Source of the DNA: Brachionus rotundiformis
Taxonomy: Eukaryota > Rotifera > Eurotatoria > Ploima > Brachionidae
Length of the DNA: 64,000 bases
Assembly (NCBI GenBank): GCA_016802295.1
Contig: JAESIW010000124.1
Span: 883,967 to 947,966, forward strand
Direction of reading: 5' to 3'
Below are positions 11,485 to 24,800 of this stretch, piece after piece (the first letter of the stretch is position 1; each line of letters starts with the position of its first letter). Both the position numbers and the translations under genes were made by a program. The notes under the pieces are model-generated. The model was not told where the DNA came from. It ran no database searches and saw nothing but the letters and a program-made list of their open reading frames with translations.

Positions 11485-13588
11485 TTATTCAGTTGCTGCC
11501 CATGTCAAAATGATTAAATCATAAGGATTTAATTTAAGATTTTTGGTCAGTAATGGTGCCTTTATTTTAAAATCAAGATCATTATCTATGTTATTTAAGC
11601 CTTTTAAATAAAGAACCACATAAGCCTTTGGTGCTATATCGCTGCTAATTGCCAAATTAGTTTGAATTGTCCTATCACTAAAATTCATTACCACTAAAAA
11701 TGGCGGAAAACCATAAGCTGTTCTGAGAAAAGAAAAAATTTCGTCATTAACCAATACTGGTTGATAAGTTCCCCATTGGAAAGATGGTGAACGTCTTAGA
11801 TTAACTAGATGTTTGAAAACATTTAAATGTGATTCATCAAATTTAAGTTGACTTTGGACATTTTTTATCTTGTAATTAGGATGAATTGGAAGCCATGTAT
11901 TATCACAATCTGAGAAACCCGCATTTTTGTCACCACTCCATTGCATTGGAGTTCTACAGTAATCTCGTGTTTTTTCCGCATACTCTTCTGGCTATAGAAA
12001 ATTTTTATTTTACCAAAAATTTTAATAAATAATTGAAAAAATTTTTACTCCGTATTTTTTTCCACTTTCGTCCATACATTGGTCATAATTAAGGCTAGAT
12101 TTTGGCAAGTCCTCCATACCAATCTCTTCGCCATTATAAACTACACTTGTACCACCAATTAATAAATTCAAAGCATTTGCCAAATTTACATATTCACTTC
12201 CAATGCGAGTGGCCACTCGTTTTTGGTCGTGATTTCCCAGCTGCCAATTAGACCAGCATTTTTTTGGCAAATGTCTATGATAATCCTGGATCAATCTTTT
12301 TACATTTTTGGGCTTAAAACCAACACTGTTTGCATCCAGAGAACAGAATTCGAAATTAAGCGCAAAATTAGCACTGTGTCTATTTTTATAAAAGTAATAC
12401 TGTCCAATTTGGCTCAGTTCAGAAGTACATTCAACTATAAGAGCTCTTTTTCTGTTGGTTTTTTTGCTTATCTCATCAAACATTGATCGCCATTGACTCA
12501 AAAGTTCATAAGTCTCAGGTTGATCAGCAGTCTTTGTATGCTTCAAATCAGAGTAGTTAGTTTCTGCTTTGGTACTTTTAATTAATGGTTCGTTGTCGAA
12601 ATTTTTGTCTTCAAACAAGTGTCTTAGAGCATCAATTCTAAAACCATCAACATTTTTTTCCTCTAGCCAGAAACGCATGCTTTTCTCAATCTCTTTTCTC
12701 ATAGCTTCACATCTAAAATTCAAATCGGGCTGCTCTTTGAGGAATTGATGTAAATACCATGCTTTTCTTGTTTCATTATATGTCCATGCTGAACCACCGA
12801 ATACTGAAATCTTAAACAGAAAAAAAAAGTTGGCAAAAAATGATCTGGTTTCAGTGTAAGCCACATACCCAGTTGTTAGGGGGATTTATTTTGTCCTCAC
12901 TTGGATACCAAACATAAAAATCTCTGTAGGGATTATTTGGATCATTTTTGCAGCTTTCTTGGAACCATTTGTGTAAATTAGAAGTGTGATTGGGAATAAA
13001 GTCCAGCAATAAATACATTTCCCTGTTGTGAATTTCTTGTACCAGGAGATCAAAATCTTCCATCGATCCATAAAGAGGATCTATCTCTGTCAATGAAGTA
13101 ACATCGTAGCCTCCGTCTTTGCCACCAGAAGGATATATTGGAGTTATCCAGATCGCTTTTGTGCCAAGCGATTTGATGTAGTCTAGTTTTTGGATAATGC
13201 CTCTGATATCTCCCGAGCCATCATTGTTAGAATCAAAAAAGGAACGAACATAGATTTGGTAGATTACCTCAGTTTGCCACCAGTCAAGCTTCGGTGGTCT
13301 ATTCTTAATCTTTCTGTATTCGTATAGACAAGACAACATGCAATAAAAACCTATCCAGAATAGCCCAAAGTGAAGCACAATGTCCAAATCATCTGTGATT
13401 TTGGCCAATATTTTCTATCATTAATAAAATAAAAATTATTTTTTTTAAATTTCTTATCATGGTGGTGTACATACATATTTAAGAGAGAGTGTGTATAAAT
13501 CGCCATAAAATATTAAGTAAGTGGCCAACAGTGGTCCAAAAATAGCACTACCAATTGAGTAAAAGGCAAGTTTGGCATAGCTATTCAT
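11485..13588 (-). CDS. SLC3A1-like membrane alpha-glucosidase (GH13)
   Basis: Four exons (13588-13475, 13414-12869, 12810-12049, 11991-11485) give 642 aa with clean phases. Two hydrophobic segments precede the catalytic barrel (about residues 6-28 and 49-70), then a GH13 domain starts at LDWWQTEVIYQIYVRSF. The sequence resembles rBAT/SLC3A1 (PPNNW, HQFLKEQPDLNFR, YVNLANAL, YNGEEIGM). The whole GH13 triad is present: Asp280 in DGFRIDALR, Glu347 in LIVECTSE and Asp415 in GNHDQKR. Human rBAT has GPD at the last site. The cysteine just before LDWW that links rBAT to its light chain is Lys here. Either a maltase-type enzyme or an amino-acid transporter heavy chain is possible; the residues favour the enzyme. 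Confidence 0.88.
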
Positions 13589-14622
13589 CTTAAAATTATG
13601 AATCTAAATTAAATATTTTATTTTATTTGACAATTATTCAATGCCGAATTTCAAAAGTTTATAAATAGATGAACAAAAATTATGATTTAAAAATAAATTC
13701 TTTTCTTTATTGAATATTATTGTCTGATTGTAAAACTTTTGCCTGAAAATTTCGATCTCTAAAGATTTGGAGCAATCGCATGTGGTCGCTTGGATGAAGC
13801 CTGATTTGAAAAATTTAGATTAAATTACTTTAAATTTATAGACTTAATATTCAAAACAATTAAAAATGGGTCACACAAGTTTAAGTTTAAGTGAATTGGA
13901 AAACAATTTTGCCTAGTTTAGCAAGAATTCTTTTCAATCAAGGGTCACATTTTTAAGCTAATCGTTTTCTTGGCAACGAAAAACAATCGCTTCAAGATGA
14001 CAAAGCATTTCAGAGTCGAATAGCTTAATTGCAGAAATGATTAAAATCAGAATTATTAATATTTAATGACATAAAAAATATAGTGCAATTATTATTTTAA
14101 AGGATTAATTTTATCTTTATTATGAATAAAATTTATAACTAATTTTAAAACTCTTTTGTTATTCTGAAATCTTAAAATGATGCTTGCCAATTTGGAAAAA
14201 TTAAAAAATATTTTTCTAAAATAATTTAATATATTAAAGTTAAATTGAATTTTTTTACAATAAAATCTAACAAAGTGACTCGCAAAGGTCACTTTTGCCA
14301 TCTTAAAATATTATATAATTACCAAATCATAGAGATATAATTAATTAAATAAAAAAAAAACCCTAATGACATTCTTGCTAGTAGAGCTTTTATGTTTAAT
14401 ATCAAACAAACTTAACATTAATTCAAACTTTTTTTATTATTCAAGATTTAAGATAGATTCTAACATTAAAATATCTAATTATTTTTTTTAAAAAAATATT
14501 GTTCAAAATAGATTAGATCAAATGATTAATTTGTTTAAACTTATAATAATATCTAATTTTCTTAATCAATTATTTTGAATTGCAGACTAGATGAATGATT
14601 ACTGTGCCATTTAGGCTCCACA
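13589..14622. other. Intergenic region between SLC3A1-like gene and NAGLU
   Basis: About 1.03 kb of AT-rich DNA between divergent genes. A minus-strand open frame at 14092-14301 has no recognisable protein features and is AT-driven. No tRNA or repeat is seen. Confidence 0.5.
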
Positions 14623-17600
14623 ATGTACAAAATAATCTTTAATTGTATCTGGTTACTTTTGATTTTACCAAGACATGTTTTAACAAGTAAAAAACAAGCG
14701 AAATAATTAATATTTTAATTATTAATGGTATTTAACTAACTAAGTTGAAACTCACCTTTTAAATCAATTACGAAAAACAAATTTTGATAATTTTGACTAT
14801 GAATCAGCAGTAATGGACTTGATAAACCGAATAATCGGTCAAAAACACAGTGTAAATGATTTTATTGTACAGATAGATAAGAACTTGAATTCAAAAAATT
14901 TAGATACATTTGAAGTAATTTTATCATTTTGAAAATTATGATTAAAATTTAAAAAAAAATGAAGCTAAGCATGGTTCAAAATAGGAAGAAATTGCTGATA
15001 AAAGCTAATTCGGCAGTGGCAGCCGCTTGGGGTTTTAACTACTACTTGAAATATTACACTAATAGTTCGGTATTTTGGTCTGGTAAAAATATAAATTTAG
15101 ATGAATCTGAACTTCCAATTGTTCCTGAAAAAATTCGACTATCTTCCAAAGACTAGTAATTAAGCATTATTGATAAATTATCATGATTTAAATTTAAAAA
15201 AATCAAAGTATCAGATTTTACCAAAATATTTGCACATTTAGTTATTCGTATGTGTGGTGGGACTGGTCCAGATGGGAGTATGAAATTGATTGGATGGCCC
15301 TGAATGGTATAAACATGGTTTATGCTCAAACATCAGCTGAATATCCTTGGATTAAAGTGTGCCATCACAAACATAATAAAAATTTTAGAAATTTTTTTAG
15401 GTATTGGGTGATATCGGTTTTACAAGAAAAGAAATTGATGATTTTTTTGCCGGACCAGCTTATTTAGCTTGGTAGTTTTTCAATAAATTTTTTTTTTTTA
15501 AACAAATTACCTAAGGTTTCGAATGGGAAACTTGAAAAAGTTCGGCGGACCTTTGCCAGACTCTTGGCACCAAGGACAGCTAGAACTTCAACTGCAAATA
15601 CTGGAAAGATACAAAGAACTTGGTATCAACTATGTTTTGCCAGCATTTGCTGGTTTTGTTCCTGACCAGATAAGACGTATCTATCCATTTAATAATTTTA
15701 CTACAGCGTCAGATTGGATCGGGTTTAATTGTAATTTTAGTTGGTAAGAAATTACAATATTTGCTTAATATACTTAAATTACCATCTGAACTTAAAGTCT
15801 TACAATGGTTGATCCATTAGACCCTTTGTTTAGTCGAATTGGAATTGCTTACAATCGAGAAGTATAATATATTAATTTTTACCATAAACTTATTATACCA
15901 ATTCAAGGTAATAAGACTTTTTGGATCTTCTGGTTTCTATTCAGCAGACGTTTTTAATGAAATGTTGCCTAAATCAGGGTAATTAAGAAAAACTGGAAAT
16001 ACAATTAGAATAATTTTTATCTTTATTAGAGACTTGGAGTATTTGGCCATTGTAAATCAAGCAGTGTATGATTCCTTAATTGCAGTAGATGAAAGTGCCA
16101 CATGGGTAATGCAAGGTTGGGTATTTAATCAAGATTTTTGGAACAGAGCAAGAGTAGAAGCTTTTCTGAGCAGAATTCCGCTTGTAAACTATAATTCATT
16201 TCAATCTTGGTTTATCTATAATTAGCTTTTAAAGGGACGTTTGATTATTTTGGATCTATTTTCGGAGACTATTCCTCACTTTAATGATTTTTCCTCCTAT
16301 TTCGGACACAGCTTTGTCTGGAATATGCTTCACAATTTCGGTGGAGCGAATGGAATATTGTAAACAATAAAACTAAATGATTAATTTATTAAAATATTTT
16401 CAATTTTTTTTCCTGTCAAAATAGTGGTGACATAGAAAAAATAAACTTGGTAGTTTTCTTTGGGAAAAATAAAATTTTTCTATTTATAAGAGCTATTTTT
16501 TTAGCTGCCGGATATGGCACGAACATTGCCCAATAGTTCTATGATCGGCATTGGAATTACTATGGAAGGTAATTAATTTTTGAACCATTTTTAATTAATT
16601 GTATTATTTGATTCAAAGGTATTAATCAAAATGAAATAATGTACGAATTTATGCTGGAAAAAACCTGGCGAGCAACCCTTGACCAAGCTCAATTTTCAAA
16701 TTGGATACTTAATTACGCCGCTAGGCGTTATACCACCAAGAGTACACCAATTGTAGATACAAATTTCGAATCAATACTTAACAGAATTATAGTAAATTAA
16801 GATAAATTAAAATTCAAAGTCAAAATTTTTTATCTTTGACTCTGTTTTTCCAATCACTTATTTCAAATTTGGTTAAAATTTTTTCTAAGAATGTAATTTA
16901 CAGGACATATGACTACCAAAACAAGCAACTATTTACCAAAAGGCCAAGTTTTAACCTTCCGCCTGAGGTATCCTATTGAAATAAAATTTCAACTTTCTTC
17001 TAAATTAGTTCATTTTAAGGGAATTATTAATTTGGAAGATTTCTACTCAGCATGGGATGATTTGGTGCAACAAGCGGACAATTTTGAAAATTCAGCTCTG
17101 TTCAGATACGATCTGGTTGATTTTACCAAGGAAGTATTGCGCTATTTTTTTGATAATGAGTTCTCAAAATTAAAAAATGCCTGGAATCAAAGTGACCTGT
17201 ACAAATTAAGGTAACATCAAAAGTTTAATGAGAAAAAAAGAGATATAACAACAATTTAGTGAAATTTCGGGCAACATGATTAAAATCTTGGACGACATGG
17301 AAGAGTTGCTCGGATCAGATGATCATTTTTTACTCTCTAATTGGTTAAATAAAGCAAAATTAAAAGGAAACAACCGTGAAGAAAGAAATTTGTATGAATT
17401 TAATGCAAGATCCCAATTGACCCTATGGGGCCTGAATTCAACTAGTGAAGTATTTGATTATGCTTGTAAAGCGTGGTCAGGACTCATTGCTGAGTAAATA
17501 GTTACCAGTTTAATATAGATTATTTTTATAGTTTCATATTCTTTTTTAAAAGTTATTATAAACCAAGATGGATAATTTTTTTCAAAGAAGCTGAACTGTC

Positions 17601-17760
17601 CATTATTCGCGGTCAGCCTATTGATAATCGGGATTTGGTTGAAAATTTGCTTTTAAATGCAGAATTCCCATTTATTTTTTCCAAAAAAGAGTATCCCACT
17701 CAGCCAATTGGCAATAGTTTATCAATTATTAAAAAAATTCACTATAAATATAGACTATGA
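14623..17760 (+). CDS. NAGLU: Alpha-N-acetylglucosaminidase (lysosomal, GH89)
   Basis: Removes terminal alpha-GlcNAc from heparan sulfate in lysosomes. Seventeen short exons give 744 aa (human 743): 14623-14686, 14745-14914, 14965-15155, 15242-15356, 15401-15471, 15516-15743, 15798-15861, 15908-15978, 16030-16183, 16226-16359, 16425-16449, 16505-16568, 16619-16791, 16890-16967, 17020-17210, 17260-17493, 17553-17760. All phases match. The first exon encodes a signal peptide. Landmarks are WWDWSRWEYEIDWMALNGIN, MGNLKKFGGPLP and LPAFAGFVP, with catalytic Glu319 (DVFNEM) and Glu456 (INQNEIMY) equivalent to human Glu316 and Glu446; also LHNFGGANG and LTLWG. Exon 11 is only 25 nt. Introns are about 37-100 bp. 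Confidence 0.95.
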
Positions 17761-17852
17761 AAATAGATAATTAATAAGAAGCACTTTTGTAATAATTTTT
17801 TATTTTTTAAAATCAAATCTATGCTAAAACCAATAAAAATTATTTACATTTT

Positions 17853-18675
17853 TTATTCATCTAAACAAAGCATATTTTCATCTGAGTTTAAAATGCCATC
17901 CTGTTCCATTTTTTGACCAGATGGTTGCTTATTCGGATCACTCTGGCGTCTTTTTTGCCTCAGTCTTTTCAGCGCCTTTTGTTTTTTCTTCCGTTCTTGG
18001 TCTGGGATAAAAATTTGCGCTTTTTGACAGTTCAGAACTGTATCATCTTTTTTTAACAACTGAAAGAATACTCCTCCTGGTGTCCGTCTTCTAAAGCCGT
18101 CCTAAAGACTAATTATTAAAAAAATAATTAAAAAAATTACATTTTTTTACACTTGTTGGCATTCCACCTGAATTTTCGACATCCTCAGTGGCATACAGCA
18201 ACTCAAGGCTTTTTTTCTTACCCAAAATTTTAACACACCTTTCTAATATAAAAATTGATTTATCTTATTTAAATGATAATTTAACTTGTTTACGAATGAC
18301 ATCATCTTTAGGCTCTTGCAAAATCCTGGAAATCTCTTTGGCAACAGCTTCGTCGGTGTCAATTTCAGAGACTCGAATATGGGACCTAGATTTTGTTTCG
18401 TCATAAGCAACCAAAGGCCCTAGGCGCTCATTTATATCCTTATTTGACGAGGTAGCCTGTTGCCTGGCTAAATTTCTTTTCTTTCGTATCCTTTTAAGTT
18501 TTGATCTAGTCGGAGGCTTTTCTTGGACTTTGTTTTCGATTTTGTATGACTCGACACCCCGCTCTCTACTTGGTTGTTCCTCTGAGAAGTCAATTGTACC
18601 AATTGTTTCACATAAATTCTCTTCATTAAGTGTATCTGTCCATAAATTAAACTTTTTTAAATTCAACTTGCTCAT
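17853..18675 (-). CDS. PHAX: Phosphorylated adaptor for RNA export
   Basis: Adaptor that links capped U snRNAs to CRM1 for nuclear export. Three exons (18675-18294, 18242-18151, 18101-17853), phases 1 then 0, give 240 aa. The conserved PHAX RNA-binding domain is clear: AKEISRILQEPKDDVI, CVKILGKKKSLELLY and GFRRRTPGGVFFQLLKK, followed by a basic Lys/Arg-rich stretch and an acidic end (SLDE-like LCLDE). The protein is much shorter than human PHAX (394 aa), with a reduced N-terminal regulatory part. It is convergent with NAGLU (92 bp between stop codons). Confidence 0.9.
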
Positions 18676-18866
18676 TTTGATGTAATTTTAAAAATAAATT
18701 TCATGAAAATAATTTTTTTCCAATTATATAAGAATCTTTTGAAATTTTGGTAAAGTCATTGCAAATGTCTGAATAAAATATAAGCATTTTAAAATTAAAA
18801 TATTTATTAAATAAAATTGGCTAAATTATTAAAAATTAAGGTTAAAAATTGGAATTGTAAAGTGTT

Positions 18867-21800
18867 TCAGGCATCAAGTGTAACCCGGAAGCTCAAATCT
18901 TCATTTGGCTTTCGTTTGTCTCGGAGCTTAAATTAAAGACTTAAATTAAAAATCTTATTTTATATTAAAAAATACCGATTCTTTTATCTCTTCTAGTTGT
19001 CTATTTAGACTAATAAAATTACTGTTTGTCTCATCAAGTCTCTTTTTCAAATAATTTATCTCACTCTCTTCATCAGTCCTCTCTAGCTTATCCAGAGACA
19101 TGGCTCTAAGTCTCGGAAACCATTCCAAGCTCTTACTCTGGAAAATATTTTTAAAAATTATGCACAAAATTGGTCATTTTGTTACCTTGATGCATCGGTA
19201 AACATAACTTTCTTGACCAGTAAACTCTGTCTTATCTTTTACTTTTAATAGGATCAAAAAATATAGATAATTCCACATATTGTGCTCAGATTTAATATGT
19301 TCATCGAAAGATATCGACTTGTTATCAAATTTGGACCTGTCCAGTCCTTTATAAAAAATTAATCCAAAATATAAATTTAACTACATTATTTTGCCATTTA
19401 CCACAAATGAAGCAGGTATTCTTCAAAGTGTAGTCTTTGTCTTGTTTTTCTTGTCTCAAATCGCCAAAAGTGTCTATTACTATACCAAAAATTAAATTCA
19501 ATGTTATTATGATAACTATGAAAAAAAATAGTAGATCATAAATGACTCGGAAGAAAAACAGTGACTCCTATTTATAAAATAAAAAGATATTATCTATTTA
19601 AATTAAATTTTAATAATTACCGTGCTACTTGGTTTTCTCAGCACATCGCCAATACCGCCACCATTTCTTAATCCCATGCTAAGCGTGGTAATTATGCACA
19701 TAAACAAAGTTTCGCATGATTTCTCCATATTTTCTGAATCTTGGTCACCTTTGGGCTGAATTTCTATCACAAAGTCATCCCTGATGAACAAAAATCCGCA
19801 TATTGAAAACAAATAAATTAGAATGACCGCAAATACGGCGGTCAGAAGCACTGATTTGGCGTTTTTGGTCACACATCTGATAACATTTAGCAAGGTTTCT
19901 TCTCTATACACCACGTCCAACAACTAGTTTTAATAATTAATAGTTTTGATTAAAATCGCACAATTAAGAGACAAACCAGAAGGCTATAAAAAAACTCATG
20001 GACAAACAGACCCAAAAAGCATAAACTAAAGTATCCAATGTGGTAAATTAATTCCAAGTCTTTAAGCTTTTCTTTTGAATTAAGAGAGAAAAGACCTTTA
20101 TTGCCCAAAAAACTGGCCATAAATACACCTTGATTGGTAAGCTAGTAAATTTGAGAAATTTTTTTCTTTTCCAAATTATTATTTTCTAAATAAAATTACG
20201 TTTAAAAGACCCAAACAATTAAGGCTGGCTTCTATTCCAAATGTATAAATTGACCTGACAAGAGCTACCAAATAGAATATATTCAGACTTAATCTATTTG
20301 GCAAACTGTAAGCCCAATATGTTGAAAGAAAAAATATCAGCCATAGAATTAAATTGAACGTAACATCAAGATCTTAAAACAAAAATTAAAAAAAAAATAA
20401 ATTTCTTCATTTGTTTGCTTAAATTATTAATTTAAATCAATTAAAATTTTAAATTAGATATAAAATCAATAATTACCATTGATTTCACTTTGGAAAGGAT
20501 AAAAAAATGCTACAACTAAATTAATAAAGACAGCAAGCTTAAAAGAAATGCTATTCCAGTAGCTAATGTTTGAACTGAACCAGTATAAGCTACTTCGCTG
20601 TCTGAGCTTTTTTTGCCATTTCATCTCGTTCCACATTGGTTCCACTTGCTCAACAAAACCACTTATTTTACTATTTTGCTCGTCTTTTTCAGTTGTTAGG
20701 AAAACTTTCTGTTTTGTTTCCAAAGTCAAATATTGACAAATGTTAGGCACCGGAAATACCACTTGCTCCATTGATTTATCTTCCCTAATAATCTTGGATA
20801 AAAAATTTTAAATTTTCTCGGAAAAAATCAAACCAAATCTAATCTACTTCAATTTGCGCAGTGTGTTCTCCATAGTGCACCAATGCCTCATCGTCGTTCG
20901 ATTTTAACAAAGCCATCAAATCTTTGTTAAATTTTGCCAATTTATGGGCTAGGATGTAAATATTATGACCAACTTCCCGAACCAGACAAACTTTGTCCTC
21001 ATTTATCAAGTCATTTTGGGACATAAATGAACCTTCACTTGATTTATTTACAGAAATACTATCTGTCAAATCCAAACTGTCGGCCACTGTCTGAAAAGTT
21101 TGGCTAGATGAAATTGATAAATCAAAGTCAATGCTTTCAACTGATGCATTTAAGTTGTCCAATTGTTCCATTCTTTTGCTTAATGAAAACATTTCGTGAA
21201 TCAATTGGATTAACTCACTGGGCTTAATGTTGTACAAGATGCGTTCAGCATTGGTTGTATCGTCATTGCTCTCTAACAAAGCCAGCAATAGCTTGGAAGC
21301 GTTTAGCCTAATTGAAAAGAATATGTCCAAATTATTTTTGGACAATGGTTGAATGTCATTTAGAATGAGGGAAATAATGATATCGATTCCGTTTGAATCA
21401 TGGTTAATTATTGACGACTGGTTGACCCTACACGGTCCTTGGCAATATTCTGTCAAAGTTTCCAAAGTCTGATTTACTAAATGAAAATTGCTCTCATTTA
21501 TCCAAAGTCCCAAGAGTCCGAGACCACCAGTGGTCGAACCGCACAAACCGTCCAAAAATTGAAGTGTCTCGCATACCAAATTGTAGCTTGACTTGTTACC
21601 AGGCTGGTGCCGCAGATAATTCTGAAGCTCAGAATTGTGATTTTCGCATAATAATTGCAAAAATCTGAGAATAATTTCAACCAAAGCCACATCTTCAGAG
21701 AAATTGTTTTGTTTGATTAGGTCGGTGTCCATTTTGGTGCAAAAGCTGTCATTGTGGTTTGGTCCAAGCAATACAAGCGAGCTCGGACTCAAGTCTTTTA

Positions 21801-24800
21801 AATAAGACTTTGGCTTAAAGTCAGTGACTGTGCTTATGGCCGAAAAAGTCGGCTTCGAATCAAACTGATTGATATTTTTGTCCAGCTCAGGTGTCTTAAG
21901 CTTATCTGTCTCAGTGTTCAAAGCCTCTTTTATTTTAATAACTTAAATTATTTATAAAATATATATTATAAGTTGTTATCATATGAGTGTATTTACCCTC
22001 GCTGAAATCATTGGGTATAAAGCTGTAATTGTTTTTTATTTCCTTGTGTGCCAATTCCAAGTGATGGAAAAAATTTTGGCAGAAAATTTCCGACCCTTTG
22101 TCATTTTGGAGGCGGTGGAAAAAATTTCTCTGCACTTGTTGATTACCATTGTCAAGCAAGGCTACTGCTAGAAGGATACTTTCTTTAAAAAGCTTCTTGG
22201 AAACATCTGATATAAATAGATCAATGACCAAATCTGTGGCACCAAGACGATTCAGTTCGTTTTGAATACTGGCTTGTTTTTTTTCAGCATTTTCACTATT
22301 ATCGGTCACGTGATACCTATTGAATAAACTTAAATTTAAGCTTGACCGTCCCAGTGCTGAATCTTCGCTTATATTTCCCTGTTTGGTGTACTTATTCCAC
22401 ATTTTTAGCCGAAAACAATTTGGCTATTAGAAAAAAAAAAAGTTATTAATTGTCCATACATTTAGATAATTTTCTCACATTTTTTTCTAATGATAAATTC
22501 GAGTGGTAGACCAAGTGTCTAAGTATTCTGACCAAATTGATGCACAATTCGTCATATTTGGATTGATTTTTTGCCAAAATTTTTGCATGATCAACTAGTC
22601 TATTTTAAAATAAAAAATTTATTTAATAATTAATAAATTCTTCTCATTAATTACTTTGCTTTAAAGTTAGTGTCAAATGAGGAATTTTTAAAGCCGGAAT
22701 TTAGCTCGAACACCAAAGATGGATTCTGTAAGACATCTAAAAGTACCTGACCCTCATCGATTAGCCTACAATTCATCTCTTTTTCTAGCAATTCTAATAA
22801 ACTCTTAATAAAAAAAAAGAAAAATAATTTTTTGATTAGTTTTTTAATAAAAATTTAAGATCACACTTGGTATGATTCATTGACCAAACGAGATTCATCT
22901 GTGTCTTGGTCAAAACTTCTAGGCCGCATGTCCGAACAAACATCTGATTCACTAACACTCGAGAACGGAGTGAAGTAAACCATATATTTTCTAGAATGAT
23001 TGCGGGTCAATTTGGCCTTTGGCTCGGCAGTGAAACCAGAATCGACCAGAGAGCTAGCCACTGAAGAGCGCCGTCTATTCATTTGAATATTTTGAACAGA
23101 CTTGGTCAAGCTATCAATATTTTCATAACTTTTTGTCGAGCTTATCTCATTTAAGCCCATTATTTGACTCTTTTCTTGCATCAAACTCAACAAATAGTTT
23201 ACATTTGACAATCTCTTGTCTTCAATTCCCTTTAGCTTGGACAGTTGACTTAGCTTTGAATACAAGCTTCTAAATACAACTAATTTTGACTATATGATAA
23301 AATAATAAGCTAATTTTTGGTATATTTTTATTTAAAGAACCTGGTTTGGTGGTACATAATGAAATTGTGGACTGGTCAAAAAGCCAATAATAACTTCAAT
23401 AAAACTTTCCATCACATAACTTTCTAAAATAATATCGTGCTCTTTTTTTTTAATTTTACCACTATTAGTTATAACTTGGTTCAAATCTTTGGTATAATTG
23501 TCAAAGATAGACCATATGTAGCTTTGTGTATACACTTCCTTGGTCTCATTTTCGGTGTCTATGTAAACATGATACAAAAATTTTGCATACACATCCTTTA
23601 CTTGAATCAAACAATTTTCGCTGGTAATCACTTTGGCAACATCTTCTAGTGCCAGAATTGAGTGACATTTTATCTCGCTGAAAGTGTTCTTTCCATATGT
23701 ACAACTGACCAGCACTTTAACAAGATTAATATTGAACAGAATAAGTGGATGTAGATAGCTTTTCTCATTTTGTTTTTTCATTAAATGGCACAAATCGTCA
23801 ATGCTTTCGTTGGCAAAATGCATTATTTCTGAGTTCATTAGCTCAGTGATGATCATGTCTTGATTTTTTTTTATCTCTTGACCATCGACCACACAAATAG
23901 TCTGCAAAAATTCCAAATAAGCAATCTTAGTCTCATCTACATTCTGATTTTCAAGAGCATGAACAAAATTTTGAATAAGACGTTCGTCCACGGTGTTACA
24001 CAAAGTGGCATTTTCCTTAAAAATATATGTAGCAGTAGAGGCTTCCCATTCATTGGATGGATAATGAGAAAAATCAAGCAGGTCATGAAGAAGAGTTTGG
24101 TTATGGCTGTTGGCAAAGCAGAAATTTTGAAGAAATTCATGAGCAGAACGCATTATGATTTTCATTTTTTTATCTTCTTTTTTTTCATAAGATATCTTTG
24201 TTAGATCAAGGACTATATTATGGACACCCATGTTTCTCAATAGACGCTGGTCATTTTTGCGCGGTTTTTTCTCACCTTTAGATTCATGGCAGCAAAATTT
24301 GGTCAATGTGCACAGTATTTTGTACAATTCGGTGTACTTTTGGACAGATGAGGGATCTATATCGTAGCTAATCTGCTCCAATTGCTCCAATACATGGCTA
24401 TCATAATTTTCATATGATACTTTGCGAGTTTGATGGATCAGCTTGGGTCTGGCCATCTCCGCTTCGTCATCTGTCCTGACCTCTTCACCATAGTTGCTCA
24501 TTAGATTTATGTTCAGATTTGTTGAAGTTCGTTTAGAAGCTTCTTTTTTCTTGTAGATCCACAGCTCTGACTGCTCTACCAATAGTCTTAACCTCTCAAT
24601 GCCAGTCTTTATCCTGTTATAATTGGTCACGTCTTCGTCCGAGACAAGCAGCTGAATCTTTTTAATCCAAAATTAAATACCAATTTAAATAATTTAAATA
24701 AGATACAATAAGATATGTATAAGATTTAATTAATTTTTTTTAATTAAAAATTTTTAAATAATTATTCACACACATTAAAAATTTTTTTTTTCAAAAACAA

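Noticed and set aside
14092..14301. 69-codon minus-strand ORF between SLC3A1-like gene and NAGLU
   Set aside because: Phe/Asn/Lys-rich translation of AT-rich DNA with no splice or homology support.
14959..15156. Independent 65-codon gene starting with ATG
   Set aside because: It is NAGLU exon 3; the ATG lies in the preceding intron just before the AG acceptor.
23860..24204. 114-codon plus-strand ORF within the ITPR region
   Set aside because: Antisense shadow of an ITPR exon with low-complexity Phe-rich content.
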